A stretch of 64,000 nucleotides of DNA from Lachnospiraceae bacterium. GTDB taxonomy: Bacteria; Bacillota; Clostridia; Lachnospirales; Lachnospiraceae. Location of the stretch: positions 25,998 through 89,997 of the forward strand of contig JAFVXW010000020.1 of the NCBI GenBank assembly GCA_017500935.1, written 5' to 3'. The notes under the pieces were generated by a model. It was not told the origin of the DNA and searched no databases. It was given only the letters and a program-made list of their open reading frames with translations. A program made the position numbers and the translations under genes. Each line of letters opens with the position of its first letter. Position 1 is the stretch's first letter. Shown here one piece after another: positions 53,286-62,344 of the stretch.

Positions 53286-53897
53286 TCACCTGTTCATTTT
53301 TAAAATCAAAACACCTTTTATCACAAACAGTAAAAAAATAACCGTCACAGCATAAGGTTCCCTTGCCAAAGCCAAAAAAAGCACTGCAGCCGCACTCACC
53401 ACCATAGAAATAACTGTCACTGATTTCTGCATTTTTTCAGCTTTATATACAGTTAAGATCATTTTTACCGTTCCCAGCAGCATCAGAAAAACAAATAACA
53501 CCCAGTAAACCATCCGATTCAGTACAGTTGTTTCCGTATACCGGAGTAAATTTACAGAATGCACCGCCTCAGCAGCTGTTTTGGAATACAGAGGAAGCAC
53601 AATGAGCATCAAAGAAAACAGATCCACTGTTCCGATCAATATTTCACACATATTCCGCATATTGGACCTGTTTTCTTTTTCTGCAATGAAAATCAGTTTT
53701 TCTCCCGACAAAAGATCGTCGATGGACACCTGAAAATATCCTGATATTTCCTTTAAGGATTCAATATTGGGATATCCTCTGCAGGATTCCCATTTGGAAA
53801 CAGCAGTTCTGGATACAAACAAAGCTTCTGCCAGTTCTTCCTGGGTAAGTCCTCTGCTTTTTCGCAGTTCCTGCAGTTTTTCACCAAATTCCACCAT
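53286..53897 (-). CDS. XRE-family regulator with C-terminal membrane segments
   Basis: 203 residues. The HTH_3 domain LQELRKSRGLTQEELAEALFVSRTAVSKWESCRGYPNIESLKEISGYFQVSIDDLLSGE (residues about 8-66) is complete. Four hydrophobic segments follow (VDLFSLMLIVLPLY, MVYWVLFVFLMLLGTVKMIL, VTVISMVVSAAAVLFLAL, YAVTVIFLLFVIKGVLIL). This layout is common in Firmicutes. It overlaps no gene and is 12 nt from the PAP2 gene, so probably co-transcribed with it. Confidence 0.88.
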   Translation of the reverse strand: MVEFGEKLQELRKSRGLTQEELAEALFVSRTAVSKWESCRGYPNIESLKEISGYFQVSIDDLLSGEKLIFIAEKENRSNMRNMCEILIGTVDLFSLMLIVLPLYSKTAAEAVHSVNLLRYTETTVLNRMVYWVLFVFLMLLGTVKMILTVYKAEKMQKSVTVISMVVSAAAVLFLALAREPYAVTVIFLLFVIKGVLILKMNR

Positions 53898-53909
53898 AAA
53901 ACCTCCTGA

Positions 53910-54563
53910 TCATGTTTCCTTCCCAAAATACAGTACCGCTCCCTGATACAGCCAAAACAATCCGCCGCTTAAAAAAAGCGCTCCCACAATATCCGTAAGC
54001 CAGTGCACGCCGCAGATCATTCTTCCAGTCATCATAAATACGGAAAACAATACCGTCAAAATATGTATTACCCGTTTTAACGTTTCCTTCCTGATTCTGC
54101 ACTGCATCTGAAAATCCAGTGTCGGCATTACACTCAGCACCAGCAGTGTTGTGGAGGATGGATAAGAAGCTTCTGCTACTCCTTCGATCAGGACCGGTCT
54201 GTAATTGACCGGTATCATTTCAAAAATCAGATACCCTAATATTACAATCACATAATATATCCCCAGAATCAGGATGTCAAAATCAACTTTCCTAAGACTT
54301 TTTCTGCGGATCAGCTGATACAGACCAAGGCCGCCAAATCCCATACACACACAAACCGGAATAAGCCCCAGCCAGTCTGTAATCGTATAAAGTGTCATAT
54401 GCACGCCGGTCAATGCGTGAAACCAGCTGTTTAACGCGGCAAAACCAACTTGCGTTTGCGTTTCTCCCAAAATCCGCACATCGATCCGCTGTATCAGCAC
54501 AGTCCAGATACCAAACGCTCCAAGCAGACAAATCCCCTTACAAAACACGCTTTTTTTACTCAT
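53910..54563 (-). CDS. PAP2-family membrane phosphatase-like protein, altered C2 motif
   Basis: 217 residues with six hydrophobic segments. PAP2 motifs: RPV in VNYRPVLIEG (C1), SYPSSTTLLVL (C2) and GRMICGVHWLTDIVGA (C3, Arg-His-Asp). The C2 motif normally reads PS-G/S-H; here the His is Thr (codon ACA), which should remove a catalytic residue. The rest is intact. It may be inactive or act in another way. Sits after an XRE gene. Confidence 0.75.
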   Translation of the reverse strand: MSKKSVFCKGICLLGAFGIWTVLIQRIDVRILGETQTQVGFAALNSWFHALTGVHMTLYTITDWLGLIPVCVCMGFGGLGLYQLIRRKSLRKVDFDILILGIYYVIVILGYLIFEMIPVNYRPVLIEGVAEASYPSSTTLLVLSVMPTLDFQMQCRIRKETLKRVIHILTVLFSVFMMTGRMICGVHWLTDIVGALFLSGGLFWLYQGAVLYFGKET

Positions 54564-54639
54564 GTCATCAGTTCCTTTCTTTTTCTCAGTTTTTGGTCCG
54601 TCTTACAATCTGACAGAAAGCTGTAAAAAAAAAAAGAAA

Positions 54640-54675
54640 CGTGCAGTCACAACGACGACACGTTTCGTATCACAT
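54640..54675. terminator. hairpin near the 3' end of the RhuM-Fic remnant
   Basis: GAAACGTG and CACGTTTC pair across 15 nt; A10 on one flank gives T-tail for the minus strand (54630-54640). It would end minus-strand reads coming from the remnant. Confidence 0.6.
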
Positions 54676-54717
54676 AAAAAACTGTCTTATTATATGTTTT
54701 TTACTTCCATTAAAAAA

Positions 54718-55061
54718 TCACAGCATACAGTTCATAATAACACTGATCATCATCTCTTTTTCTTCCGGTCTTGATTCTGCGATCATGATCGTAAGTGCTA
54801 CCAGCGTTGAATCCTCAATCTTCTTTTTCCCATCCAGAAATAACGCTGAATTTCGATCCAGAAAATACAAAAACATAGTCGCGGCAATTCTCTTATTACC
54901 ATCAAAAAAACTATGATTTTTGGTCACAAAATATAAAAGATTCTCTGCCTTTTCTTCCAAGGATTCGTAAATATCTACACCGGCAAATGACTGTCAACCG
55001 CTACAGACAGCACAATACTTTTATCTTCTGTTTCAAAAATCACGATTTCATTCTTATTCAT
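54718..55061 (-). pseudogene. RhuM-Fic gene with its middle deleted
   Basis: From ATG 55061 about 20 codons (NEIVIFETEDKSIVL) match the start of the intact gene at 60655-61575. Then the frame breaks, and from about 54990 the sequence matches the last 85 residues, with QSFAGVDIYESLEEKAENLLYFVTKNHSFFDGNKRIAATMFLYFL, including the Fic motif HSFFDGNKR. About 240 residues between are missing. The new join is out of frame. The start overlaps the stop of a small HTH gene, so it was a two-gene unit. Confidence 0.85.
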
Positions 55062-55203
55062 TCTCCTGTTCCTCCAATTCTATTCCATTTTCTTTTGCAA
55101 ACTTCTGTACCCTGACATAATATGCGATCAATCGAAGTACATAATCCGGCATCTGTCTCCTTCCTGCTTCCCACTCTTCCAGCGTTCTCAACGGAATCCC
55201 CAT
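55054..55203 (-). CDS. small HTH-type protein, antitoxin-like, possibly truncated
   Basis: 49 residues from ATG 55203: MGIPLRTLEEWEAGRRQMPDYVLRLIAYYVRVQK... The open frame reaches back past TAFSQYMGIP to about 55265 but without a start codon, so the N-terminus may be lost. RTLEEWEAGRRQMPDYVLRLI fits the recognition helix of XRE-like addiction-module regulators. It overlaps the RhuM-Fic remnant start (55061) by 8 nt, suggesting a former antitoxin-toxin pair. Confidence 0.6.
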   Translation of the reverse strand: MGIPLRTLEEWEAGRRQMPDYVLRLIAYYVRVQKFAKENGIELEEQENE

Positions 55204-55368
55204 ATACTGTGAAAATGCCGTGTTTGAATATACAAAAAAATATTCCTTTATGTAATGCTGCTCATTATCATTTTGCTTACCTTATCATCGAAAAAGCGTC
55301 TGGACATCCTCTGCCAAACATAGTATGATGTACATAAATTTTGCAAATATCAGGAGTTATTTTTACCT

Positions 55369-56592
55369 ATGAATCAAAATAAGCAGACGCTTTCTCTTCG
55401 CTGGATGTATCTTGCCATCGGTGTCATCGCCATGCTTTTTGCCGGTGTTTTGTATGCCTGGTCTATTTTAAAATCCCCTCTGGCCGCAGATTTTGGCTGG
55501 GGTGCTTCCGAGCTTGCCTTAAACTTCACACTGGCCATGAGTTTTTTCTGTATCGGAGGTCTTTTGGGTGCACAGCTTTCCAGACGTGCAGGCCATAAAG
55601 CAGCTCTCGTCACTGCCGGTCTGCTGTCCGCTCTGGGATTTGTTCTCACCGCGACACTGTCCGGAACCTCTGTATGGATGCTGTATCTGACCTACGGTGT
55701 GCTGACCGGTCTTGGTATCGGGATTGCCTATAATGTCGTGATCGGCACTGTCAGTGCCTGGTTTCCCGATCAGAAAGGGCTTTGCTCCGGCTGCCTGATG
55801 ATGGGCTTTGGTGCTTCTTCCCTGATCCTTGGCAACGCAGCAGATGCTCTGTTTAAAAGTGTACTCGGCTGGCGTACAACCTATATTATTCTGGGTGCCT
55901 CCATCTGTATCGTACTGCTTCTGGCAGGCTTTTTATTAAAAAAACCGGATTCTTCCGCCAATCTGCCGCAGCCAAAGGCTGCAAAGAGCGCTGCCGCAGA
56001 AGCCTTTGCAAAGAAAGATTACACCTCCATGCAGATGCTTGGACGCCCCTCTTTCTGGCTGGCATTTTTGAGTATCTCCTTTCTGGCAGCAGTCGGCAGC
56101 TCAGTGATCAGCTTTGCCAAGGATCTGGCTTTGTCTGTACAGGCTCCCGAATCACTGGCTGTTTCCCTGGTGGGTGTACTGTCGGTATGTAACGGTCTTG
56201 GCCGTATCATCACCGGTGCTGTTTTTGACAGAATAGGCCGCCGCAAGACCATGCTGTGTGCAAACATCATTACGATCTGTGCTGCTGCCGTTACGCTTTT
56301 GGCCGTGTCTGTCGGTTCCCTGCCCCTTTGTATCGCAGGTCTGTGCCTGACCGGTATGTCCTACGGTTCCTGTCCTACCATTACCGCAGCCTTTACTTCC
56401 ACCTTCTTTGGCATGAAGTATTTTTCCACCAACATGGCTCTTATGACCTTTACTGTCATGGCCGGTTCCCTGATCGCCACGGTTTCAAACAAAGTTTTAG
56501 AGATCACAGGCGGTTATACTTCCACCTTTATGATGCTGCTGGCACTGACCTTTACCGCACTGGTACTGAATGCCTTTATCCGAAAACCCTGA
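55369..56592 (+). CDS. MFS transporter, OFA (oxalate/formate antiporter-like) group
   Basis: 407 residues with 12 hydrophobic segments. Start RWMYLAIGVIAMLFAGVLYAWSILKSPLAADFGW (residues about 11-44) and MSFFCIGGLLGAQLSRRAGHKAAL, with a second MFS loop FDRIGRRKTML. Middle signature TGLGIGIAYNVVIGTVSAWFPDQKGLCSG (about 115-143) is characteristic of OFA members. Substrates in this group are small carboxylates; not determined here. Preceded by AGGAG. Confidence 0.88.
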   Translation: MNQNKQTLSLRWMYLAIGVIAMLFAGVLYAWSILKSPLAADFGWGASELALNFTLAMSFFCIGGLLGAQLSRRAGHKAALVTAGLLSALGFVLTATLSGTSVWMLYLTYGVLTGLGIGIAYNVVIGTVSAWFPDQKGLCSGCLMMGFGASSLILGNAADALFKSVLGWRTTYIILGASICIVLLLAGFLLKKPDSSANLPQPKAAKSAAAEAFAKKDYTSMQMLGRPSFWLAFLSISFLAAVGSSVISFAKDLALSVQAPESLAVSLVGVLSVCNGLGRIITGAVFDRIGRRKTMLCANIITICAAAVTLLAVSVGSLPLCIAGLCLTGMSYGSCPTITAAFTSTFFGMKYFSTNMALMTFTVMAGSLIATVSNKVLEITGGYTSTFMMLLALTFTALVLNAFIRKP

Positions 56593-56618
56593 TTTATAAA
56601 AAAGTGTATGCTTTACGC

Positions 56619-56662
56619 ATAACAAACGGCAGTCTTCCTCAAACCGGGACAGACTGCCGTTT
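56619..56662. terminator. bidirectional terminator after MFS gene
   Basis: AAACGGCAGTCT pairs with AGACTGCCGTTTT around 15 nt, between convergent genes. Confidence 0.8.
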
Positions 56663-56669
56663 TCCTGTT

Positions 56670-57341
56670 TTATCCAAATAATCTTTTTGCGGTTTCTTCC
56701 AATTCTCTGCGCTCCTGTACATCATCATAAGAAGCACTTCTGTCATCAACACCTTTCACGACACGGATGGAAAACAGTCCATCCCTGTTGCAGTAAAAGA
56801 GAAGCTTTTTCACACCGTTTATCTTGATCCGTGCCTCTGCATTTCCTTCCGGATACAGTTTTATCATCTGTATTTTGTCGGATGATACACCTGCTATGAA
56901 AGAAATATAATGCTGTTTTGTCATATCATGTTCAATACGGATATAATACTCATCTTCCACCTGTTCCACGAAAATCATATGATCTTCGTCTGTTTCTTCT
57001 GCCTGACAGGGAAAAAGCTGTATTCCATGACAGTGGATCACTGCCTCTCCCATACCGTGAATCACATTTCCGCATACCGGACAAACATAAAACTGGGAAC
57101 GCAGCATATTTGCCGATACATTGATATTGCTGACTGTATTTCCGGAAATCAGTTCTGTTATGGAAACGCCCAGAATTTGGGCGATCGGTTCCAGCAGGGA
57201 AATGTCCGGATAGCCCTTGGCTGTCTCCCATTTTGAAACGGTTTTGGCTGAAACACGCAGTTTTTCCGCCAGTTGAGTCTGTGTCAGATTGTTTTTTTCG
57301 CGCAGCTGCCGGATCACTGCACCTGTTACATAAGGATTCAT
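56670..57341 (-). CDS. XRE regulator fused to a desulfoferrodoxin-like domain
   Basis: 223 residues. HTH_3 VIRQLREKNNLTQTQLAEKLRVSAKTVSKWETAKGYPDISLLEPIAQILGVSITELISG occupies residues about 9-68. A short zinc-like loop YVCPVCGNVIHG (about 86-97) is followed by a domain like the iron site of desulfoferrodoxin: RIEHDMTKQHYISFIAGVSS (His-x5-His) and FYCNRDGLFSIRVV. In true superoxide reductases the last motif is CN-x-HG; here His is Asp, so iron binding may be lost or changed. It may sense oxygen or iron stress. Confidence 0.8.
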   Translation of the reverse strand: MNPYVTGAVIRQLREKNNLTQTQLAEKLRVSAKTVSKWETAKGYPDISLLEPIAQILGVSITELISGNTVSNINVSANMLRSQFYVCPVCGNVIHGMGEAVIHCHGIQLFPCQAEETDEDHMIFVEQVEDEYYIRIEHDMTKQHYISFIAGVSSDKIQMIKLYPEGNAEARIKINGVKKLLFYCNRDGLFSIRVVKGVDDRSASYDDVQERRELEETAKRLFG

Positions 57342-57428
57342 TGTTTCTCACCTCCATACCTGTATCATAATGGCAGAATCTGCTTTTTTCCACCTACGCT
57401 GCGTAGACTTACTTTCATTTCCTGACAT

Positions 57429-57471
57429 GATAAAACGACAGAAGCAAGCGCTCCTGCCGTTTTATCGTTTC
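57429..57471 (-). terminator. terminator after the GH13 gene region
   Basis: GATAAAACG-CAG-AGCGCTTGCT-CTG-CGTTTTATC forms a long interrupted hairpin between the GH13 3' end and the XRE start; T tracts flank the stem. Confidence 0.6.
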
Positions 57472-57473
57472 AC

Positions 57474-59126
57474 TTACTCCCACAGATACACGCGGGCGTC
57501 ATAGGGTTTTAAAGTCAGAGATCTGGTATCTTTGTAATTACACAGAATTAATTTCGCCGTACTCAGATCAAATTCCTTCGGCACTTTCCAGTTTTCTTCT
57601 TTTTCAGAGAAAGAACATACCACCAGTATTTTCTGACCTGCTGTTTTTCTTGAATAGGTATACAGGGCAGACGAATATTTGCCGTATTCTTTGTAGATGC
57701 CTTTTTTTACGCAGGGAAGTTCTTTGCGCAGACATATCACTTCCCGGTAAAAATTCAAAACAGAATCGCTGTCCTTTTCCTGATCCGCCACATTGACTTC
57801 CCTGTAGTTTTCATTGACATAAAACCAGGGAGTTCCGGTTGTGAATCCGGCATTTTCGCTGTCATCCCACTGCAGCGGCGTACGGGCAGAATCACGTGAG
57901 CCATGCCAGAGACGTTCCAGACGCTTCTTTGGAGACTTTTTCGTACCCACATTTTCATACTGCCAACGGGTCTGCACATCCTCATACATGGCCGGATCAG
58001 AGGGATACCAGTTGCTCATGCCAATCTCCTGCCCCTGATACACAAAGGGCGTTCCTTTTAAGAACATATAGGATACTGCCAGCATTTTGGCACTTTCCGT
58101 GCGGAACTTTTCACTGCCGTAACGGGATACCATTCTGGGATGATCATGGTTCTCAATGTAGAGCATGTTCCACCCCCTGCCCTCCAGACCGTTCTGCCAT
58201 GCCGAATATGCCTTCTTTAACTTGCGCAGCGAAAATTTCATATGATTGAAGTCTGTAAACATACAGTCCGCTTCCTGTGATGCAAACTGAATCATCATAT
58301 CCAGCACCGGATCATTCTTTTCATCGATATATTTAAGCGCAGTCTTTGGCTTTACCATCGGTGCTTCCGCCAAAGTCATGCAGTCGTAATGTGAAAAAAC
58401 ATCCTTTTTAAATTCTTCCAGATATTCATGCAGGTGCGGGCCGTGATTAAAATAGAAAAATCCTTTGGATGCCGGCATGATGTGATCATCGGGCAGACCT
58501 TCTTTTTTGGAAATAAAGGTGATCACATCTTCGCGGAAACCGTCCACGCCAAGCTCCAGCCAGAACCGCAGAATCTGTTTCACTTCTTCTCTCACCAGCG
58601 GATTATCCATATTTAAATCTGCCTGCTCTATCGCAAACAGATGCATATAGTATTCCTGTCTGACTTCATCCCACTGCCATGCCTTGCCTTCAAACAGAGA
58701 ATCCCAGTTATTGGGCAGTTTTCCGTTTGCTTTGGCCGGACGCCAGATATAGTAATCTGTATAGGGTTCGATTTTCTGACGGCTCTTTTGGAACCACTCA
58801 TGTTCAGTGCTGGTATGGTTTACCACCAGATCCATGATCACCTTCATCCCCCGTTCATGCGCACCGTCCAGCACTTTCTTAAAGGCTTCCATACCGCCAA
58901 ACTCACCGGCAATATCCATATAGTCGGAAATATCATAGCCGCAGTCTACACCCGGTGACGGATACAGCGGTGAAAACCAGATACCGTCACAGCCAAGAGA
59001 CTGAATATAATCTAATTTTTCATAAACACCGATCAGATCCCCCATACCGTCACCGTTGCCGTCCTTAAAGGAGCGCGGCCAGATCTGATAGAAAACTTTA
59101 TCTTTAAACCAATATTTTTGATTCAT
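57474..59126 (-). CDS. GH13 alpha-glucosidase (oligo-1,6-glucosidase type)
   Basis: 550 residues from ATG 59126 (GGAGGTATCT upstream). Conserved parts of the alpha-amylase barrel: KVFYQIWPRSFKDGNGDGMGDLIGV (residues about 8-32), VMDLVVNHTSTEHEWF (about 97-112), DGFREDVITF (about 197-206, nucleophile Asp), LAEAPMV (acid/base Glu) and ENHDHPRMVSRYG (about 320-332). This is the neopullulanase-oligoglucosidase arm. No signal peptide: intracellular, cleaving isomalto- or malto-oligosaccharides. Neighbours show no transporter. Confidence 0.93.
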   Translation of the reverse strand: MNQKYWFKDKVFYQIWPRSFKDGNGDGMGDLIGVYEKLDYIQSLGCDGIWFSPLYPSPGVDCGYDISDYMDIAGEFGGMEAFKKVLDGAHERGMKVIMDLVVNHTSTEHEWFQKSRQKIEPYTDYYIWRPAKANGKLPNNWDSLFEGKAWQWDEVRQEYYMHLFAIEQADLNMDNPLVREEVKQILRFWLELGVDGFREDVITFISKKEGLPDDHIMPASKGFFYFNHGPHLHEYLEEFKKDVFSHYDCMTLAEAPMVKPKTALKYIDEKNDPVLDMMIQFASQEADCMFTDFNHMKFSLRKLKKAYSAWQNGLEGRGWNMLYIENHDHPRMVSRYGSEKFRTESAKMLAVSYMFLKGTPFVYQGQEIGMSNWYPSDPAMYEDVQTRWQYENVGTKKSPKKRLERLWHGSRDSARTPLQWDDSENAGFTTGTPWFYVNENYREVNVADQEKDSDSVLNFYREVICLRKELPCVKKGIYKEYGKYSSALYTYSRKTAGQKILVVCSFSEKEENWKVPKEFDLSTAKLILCNYKDTRSLTLKPYDARVYLWE

Positions 59127-59178
59127 AGATACCTCCAATCCATTTATATCTTTATCATTACGCCTGTTTTTTTCCTTA

Positions 59179-60545
59179 TTATGCCTGCAATGTATACATC
59201 AGTTTAGGAAGAAGCTGTTTTTTGCGTGAAACAACACCCTTTAATGTACAGCAGTGCTCCGTTACTAAAACCTGATATGCCTCTTTTATCAAGGTTTCAG
59301 AGCCTTTCCCGAAACAGAGCAGCTCCGTTGTTTCATTTATGATATCTGTCAGCATGAAAAATGTCATATCGCACTGATGATTCATGATTTCTTTTTTAAG
59401 ATAAGGGATCAGAATCCGTTTTACATTCTCCAAAGCCTCTGCAGACATAAAGCTGACCTGCCCTATGCAAAGCGTGTTTTTGCCAATTACAAACTTCTTA
59501 TAATCCTGATACAGAATTTCTTCCGGGCTTTTCTCACCGACATTGCTTCCCGCAAGAAACATTTCCCCCGCAAAGGTATGAATATCAATTCCCGCTATGG
59601 CTGCAAGCCCGTTAGCTGCCTGTACATCTTTCTCTGTACAGGTCGGCGAACGAAACAGCAAGGTATCCGATATAATAGCAGCACACAGACAACCGGAAAT
59701 TCACGGAATCGTTTTTTCATCATGATCTCACGTGCATATTCCAGAGAATCATCCTTGCGGAACGTGATCAGATCATCCCGTTTCATAAAAAATCTGATCG
59801 GAATACTCTGATATATCAGTCTTCCGACTGTAAATGCATCATGAGGTGTGGAAATGATCACGATATTCTTCTCTTTGGCAAGCTGCTGTATGGATCCGGA
59901 AACTTTATTTCCCATACACACGATCATGCATCTGACATGTATATCGATGGCTGTCAGCTGTGTATCCGTTCTGTTTCCGGTTATGACCATATCACCTTCA
60001 CTCATAAGACTTTCCATGGTGTCCGTCTGCGTAGAACCGCTCCATACTTTGCCGGATTCAAAATGGCTTTTGCCGTTTCCCACTATAATCTGACCGTCCA
60101 GAGTGTCTGCGATATTCTGATAAGTAGGACGTGCTTTGGCCAGAACAGTATTATCTGCAGCATCCATATAGGATTTGGCGATATCACCATATGTAATAAG
60201 TCCATGCAAAGTACCGTCATCATTAATGATCGGAAGCGTACCGTTTCCCTGGCTGCGCATCATATTCCAGGCCTGTTTCACAGTAATGTCGGGACTTGCG
60301 CCCGGAATTTCCTGAATATCCATATCCTTTACCTGTGCTCTTACATCAGGTAGAAATTCCGGAACCGAAACTCCAAAACACTGAAGCACAAAAGCAGTTT
60401 CTTCATTCACAGCTCCGGCTCTTTTGGGGATGAACTTTCCTTTTGCAGTTCTGTTTTTAATATCTGCATACGCAATTGAGGAGCATATGGAATCTGTATC
60501 CGGATTTTTATGTCCGATCACATAGGTTTTCATTTCATTTTTCAC
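59179..60545 (-). pseudogene. ppaC: Mn-dependent inorganic pyrophosphatase (CBS-DRTGG type) with catalytic segment deleted
   Basis: From GTG 60545 (GGAGG upstream) the frame matches the N-terminal part of family II pyrophosphatases of the CBS-containing type: VIGHKNPDTDSICSSIAYAD (residues about 9-28), CBS regions (about 70-130 and 245-285) and a DRTGG part (about 140-240). At FREFPVV (near 59690) it breaks off and, in another frame, resumes at CAAIISDTLLFRSPTCTEKDVQAAN and runs to the DHHA2 C-terminus. The stretch with the DHH metal-binding motif, roughly 80-90 residues, is absent, so the product cannot be active as pyrophosphatase. Confidence 0.85.
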
Positions 60546-60654
60546 CAGAACGCCTCCTCTCTGTTAAAGTCAGTTTTCTTTATTGTAACACACACAGTCC
60601 TAAATTGACAGGCGCAAACGCTTCCGGCAAAGATTTTGCTTCAACTTCCATTTA

Positions 60655-61575
60655 TCATTGCATACAATTCATAACCACACTGATCATCATCTCTTTTTCA
60701 TCAGGTCTGGACTCTGCAATCATAATGGTGAGCGCCACTAACGTTGAATCCTCTATTTTCTTTTTTCCATCTATAAACAGAGCCTGATTTTTATCCAAAA
60801 AGTACAAAAACATAGTTGCCGCAATCCTCTTGTTGCCATCAAAAAAACTGTGATTTTTCGTCACAAAATATAAAAGATTTGCAGCTTTTTCCTCCAATGA
60901 GTCATAAACTTCGGCACCTCCAAATGTCTGATAAATACTTCCCAGACTTCCCTTAAAAGATTCGTCTTTTTCTTTTCCAAACAAATCCGACTCATCACCA
61001 AACCGCATACTCTGGATCACCTGCATACATTCTTCATAACCAAGAACATATATCGCCTCATTTCCTTTCGGTCTTGTCATGTTCTGATGGTCATAACAGT
61101 CCAGCAAATCCAGTGCATGACTGTATTTTTCAATAACAGAAAGCACCTGTTTGCTATCCAAATCGTTTTCTGTACGTTTCATAATCCGTATCACTTCTCC
61201 CAGCTGTTTGATACGATTATCATTCACTGCATATCCTTTTAATATGTATTGCTTTAAAACCGAATTGGCCCAACGGCGAAACTCCACGCCTCGTTTGGAT
61301 TTAACGCGGTAACCGACAGAAATGATGACGTCTAATGTGTAAAACGGTACCGATTGTTTAACACCATCAACACGCATTTTTTGCGTGTTGTTATCTTTAT
61401 TCACTTCTTCCTCAGAAAAAACATTATTAATATGTTTTCTGATCGTTTTCTCGTCTCGCTCAAATAAGACCGCCATTTGATTAGCACTTAGCCACACCGT
61501 TTCATTTTCCACAGCCACCGGCAGCACAATACTTCTATCTTCTGCTTCAAAAATCACAATTTCATTCCTGTTCAT
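60655..61575 (-). CDS. RhuM-family protein with C-terminal Fic domain
   Basis: 306 residues from ATG 61575 (GGAG 9 nt upstream; frame to 61701 not used). The N-terminal RhuM region has LPVAVENETVWLSANQMAVLFERDEKTIRKHINNVF (residues about 19-54) and FYTLDVIISVGYRVKSKRGVEFRRWAN (about 80-106). The C-terminal Fic/Doc part has HSFFDGNKRIAATMFLYFL (about 244-262), the AMP-transfer signature. RhuM-Fic proteins are thought to be toxins or modifiers; no antitoxin is beside this copy. An internally deleted twin is at 54718. Confidence 0.88.
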   Translation of the reverse strand: MNRNEIVIFEAEDRSIVLPVAVENETVWLSANQMAVLFERDEKTIRKHINNVFSEEEVNKDNNTQKMRVDGVKQSVPFYTLDVIISVGYRVKSKRGVEFRRWANSVLKQYILKGYAVNDNRIKQLGEVIRIMKRTENDLDSKQVLSVIEKYSHALDLLDCYDHQNMTRPKGNEAIYVLGYEECMQVIQSMRFGDESDLFGKEKDESFKGSLGSIYQTFGGAEVYDSLEEKAANLLYFVTKNHSFFDGNKRIAATMFLYFLDKNQALFIDGKKKIEDSTLVALTIMIAESRPDEKEMMISVVMNCMQ

Positions 61576-61687
61576 ACTGTATTTTCTCCAATCCTGTTTC
61601 CTTTTCTTCCAGTTCCCTATACGTCTGCGCGTCGTATGACTATTATGACACACCAGATTCTGTTTGTCATTTAAGCTGTAATTTAAA

Positions 61688-61732
61688 AAAGCAGGCAACA
61701 CAATAAGATACTTATTGCATTACCTGCCAGTC
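61688..61732 (-). terminator. terminator hairpin after the flavodoxin gene
   Basis: On the minus strand GGCAGGTAATGCAATAAG pairs with CTTATTGTGTTGCCTGC, followed by six T. A near-copy occurs at 63885-63928. Confidence 0.85.
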
Positions 61733-61737
61733 GTTCA

Positions 61738-62199
61738 CTAGTGATTTCTATTCAAAATAATCGTTTTTTGATAAAACTTCACCGCATCCGCTATTTCTTT
61801 CTCGTCCGGATGTCCTTTCGCGATTCCGCCAATCACCTTAAACGGCCCGAATGTATCAAAGCCAAGACACAAATAAGTACCCAGTTCATGGCAATTTTTA
61901 GCTTTCACAATTTTTCTGATGGCATCAAAATACACCACCGGACTTTTTACACCGCAAGTACCGATAAAAAACACTTCTTTATTTTCAGGAAGATTTTTCT
62001 CTGCCAAAGACAAAACCTGCTTGGCAAAAGAAGAAAAGTAAATTCCCGATGCAAACCCGATACAATCAAAGTCATCAAGATCAATGGTCGTATTCTCCGT
62101 AACATCAATCAAAATAACCTCAAATTTTGAAGCAATCGCATCCACAAGTTTTTTCGTATTTCCATGATGCTTTGAATAATAAACAATGGCTGTTTTCAT
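61738..62199 (-). CDS. flavodoxin-domain protein
   Basis: 153 residues. FMN phosphate loop IVYYSKHHGNTKKLVD (residues about 4-19) and later FIGTCGVKSPVVYFDAI with ASGIYFSSFAKQVL fit the flavodoxin fold. Such short forms carry electrons in anaerobes, or act as NADPH-quinone-type reductases. Standing alone with a T-tailed terminator; its partner cannot be told. Confidence 0.88.
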   Translation of the reverse strand: MKTAIVYYSKHHGNTKKLVDAIASKFEVILIDVTENTTIDLDDFDCIGFASGIYFSSFAKQVLSLAEKNLPENKEVFFIGTCGVKSPVVYFDAIRKIVKAKNCHELGTYLCLGFDTFGPFKVIGGIAKGHPDEKEIADAVKFYQKTIILNRNH

Positions 62200-62344
62200 A
62201 ATGTACCACCTTTTTTAACGCTCTTTTTCACATTGATTATAACATATACCGCAAAAACAGGACAGATGGACATGGTATCCACTTGTCTTTTTCCTAAATG
62301 ATCGGACTGCCGCTCACGAGTGATTGTCATCAGGGACAACATTT

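Noticed and set aside
62281-62341. Inverted repeat or att site after the CAT-like gene
   Set aside because: No convincing pairing or repeat partner found.
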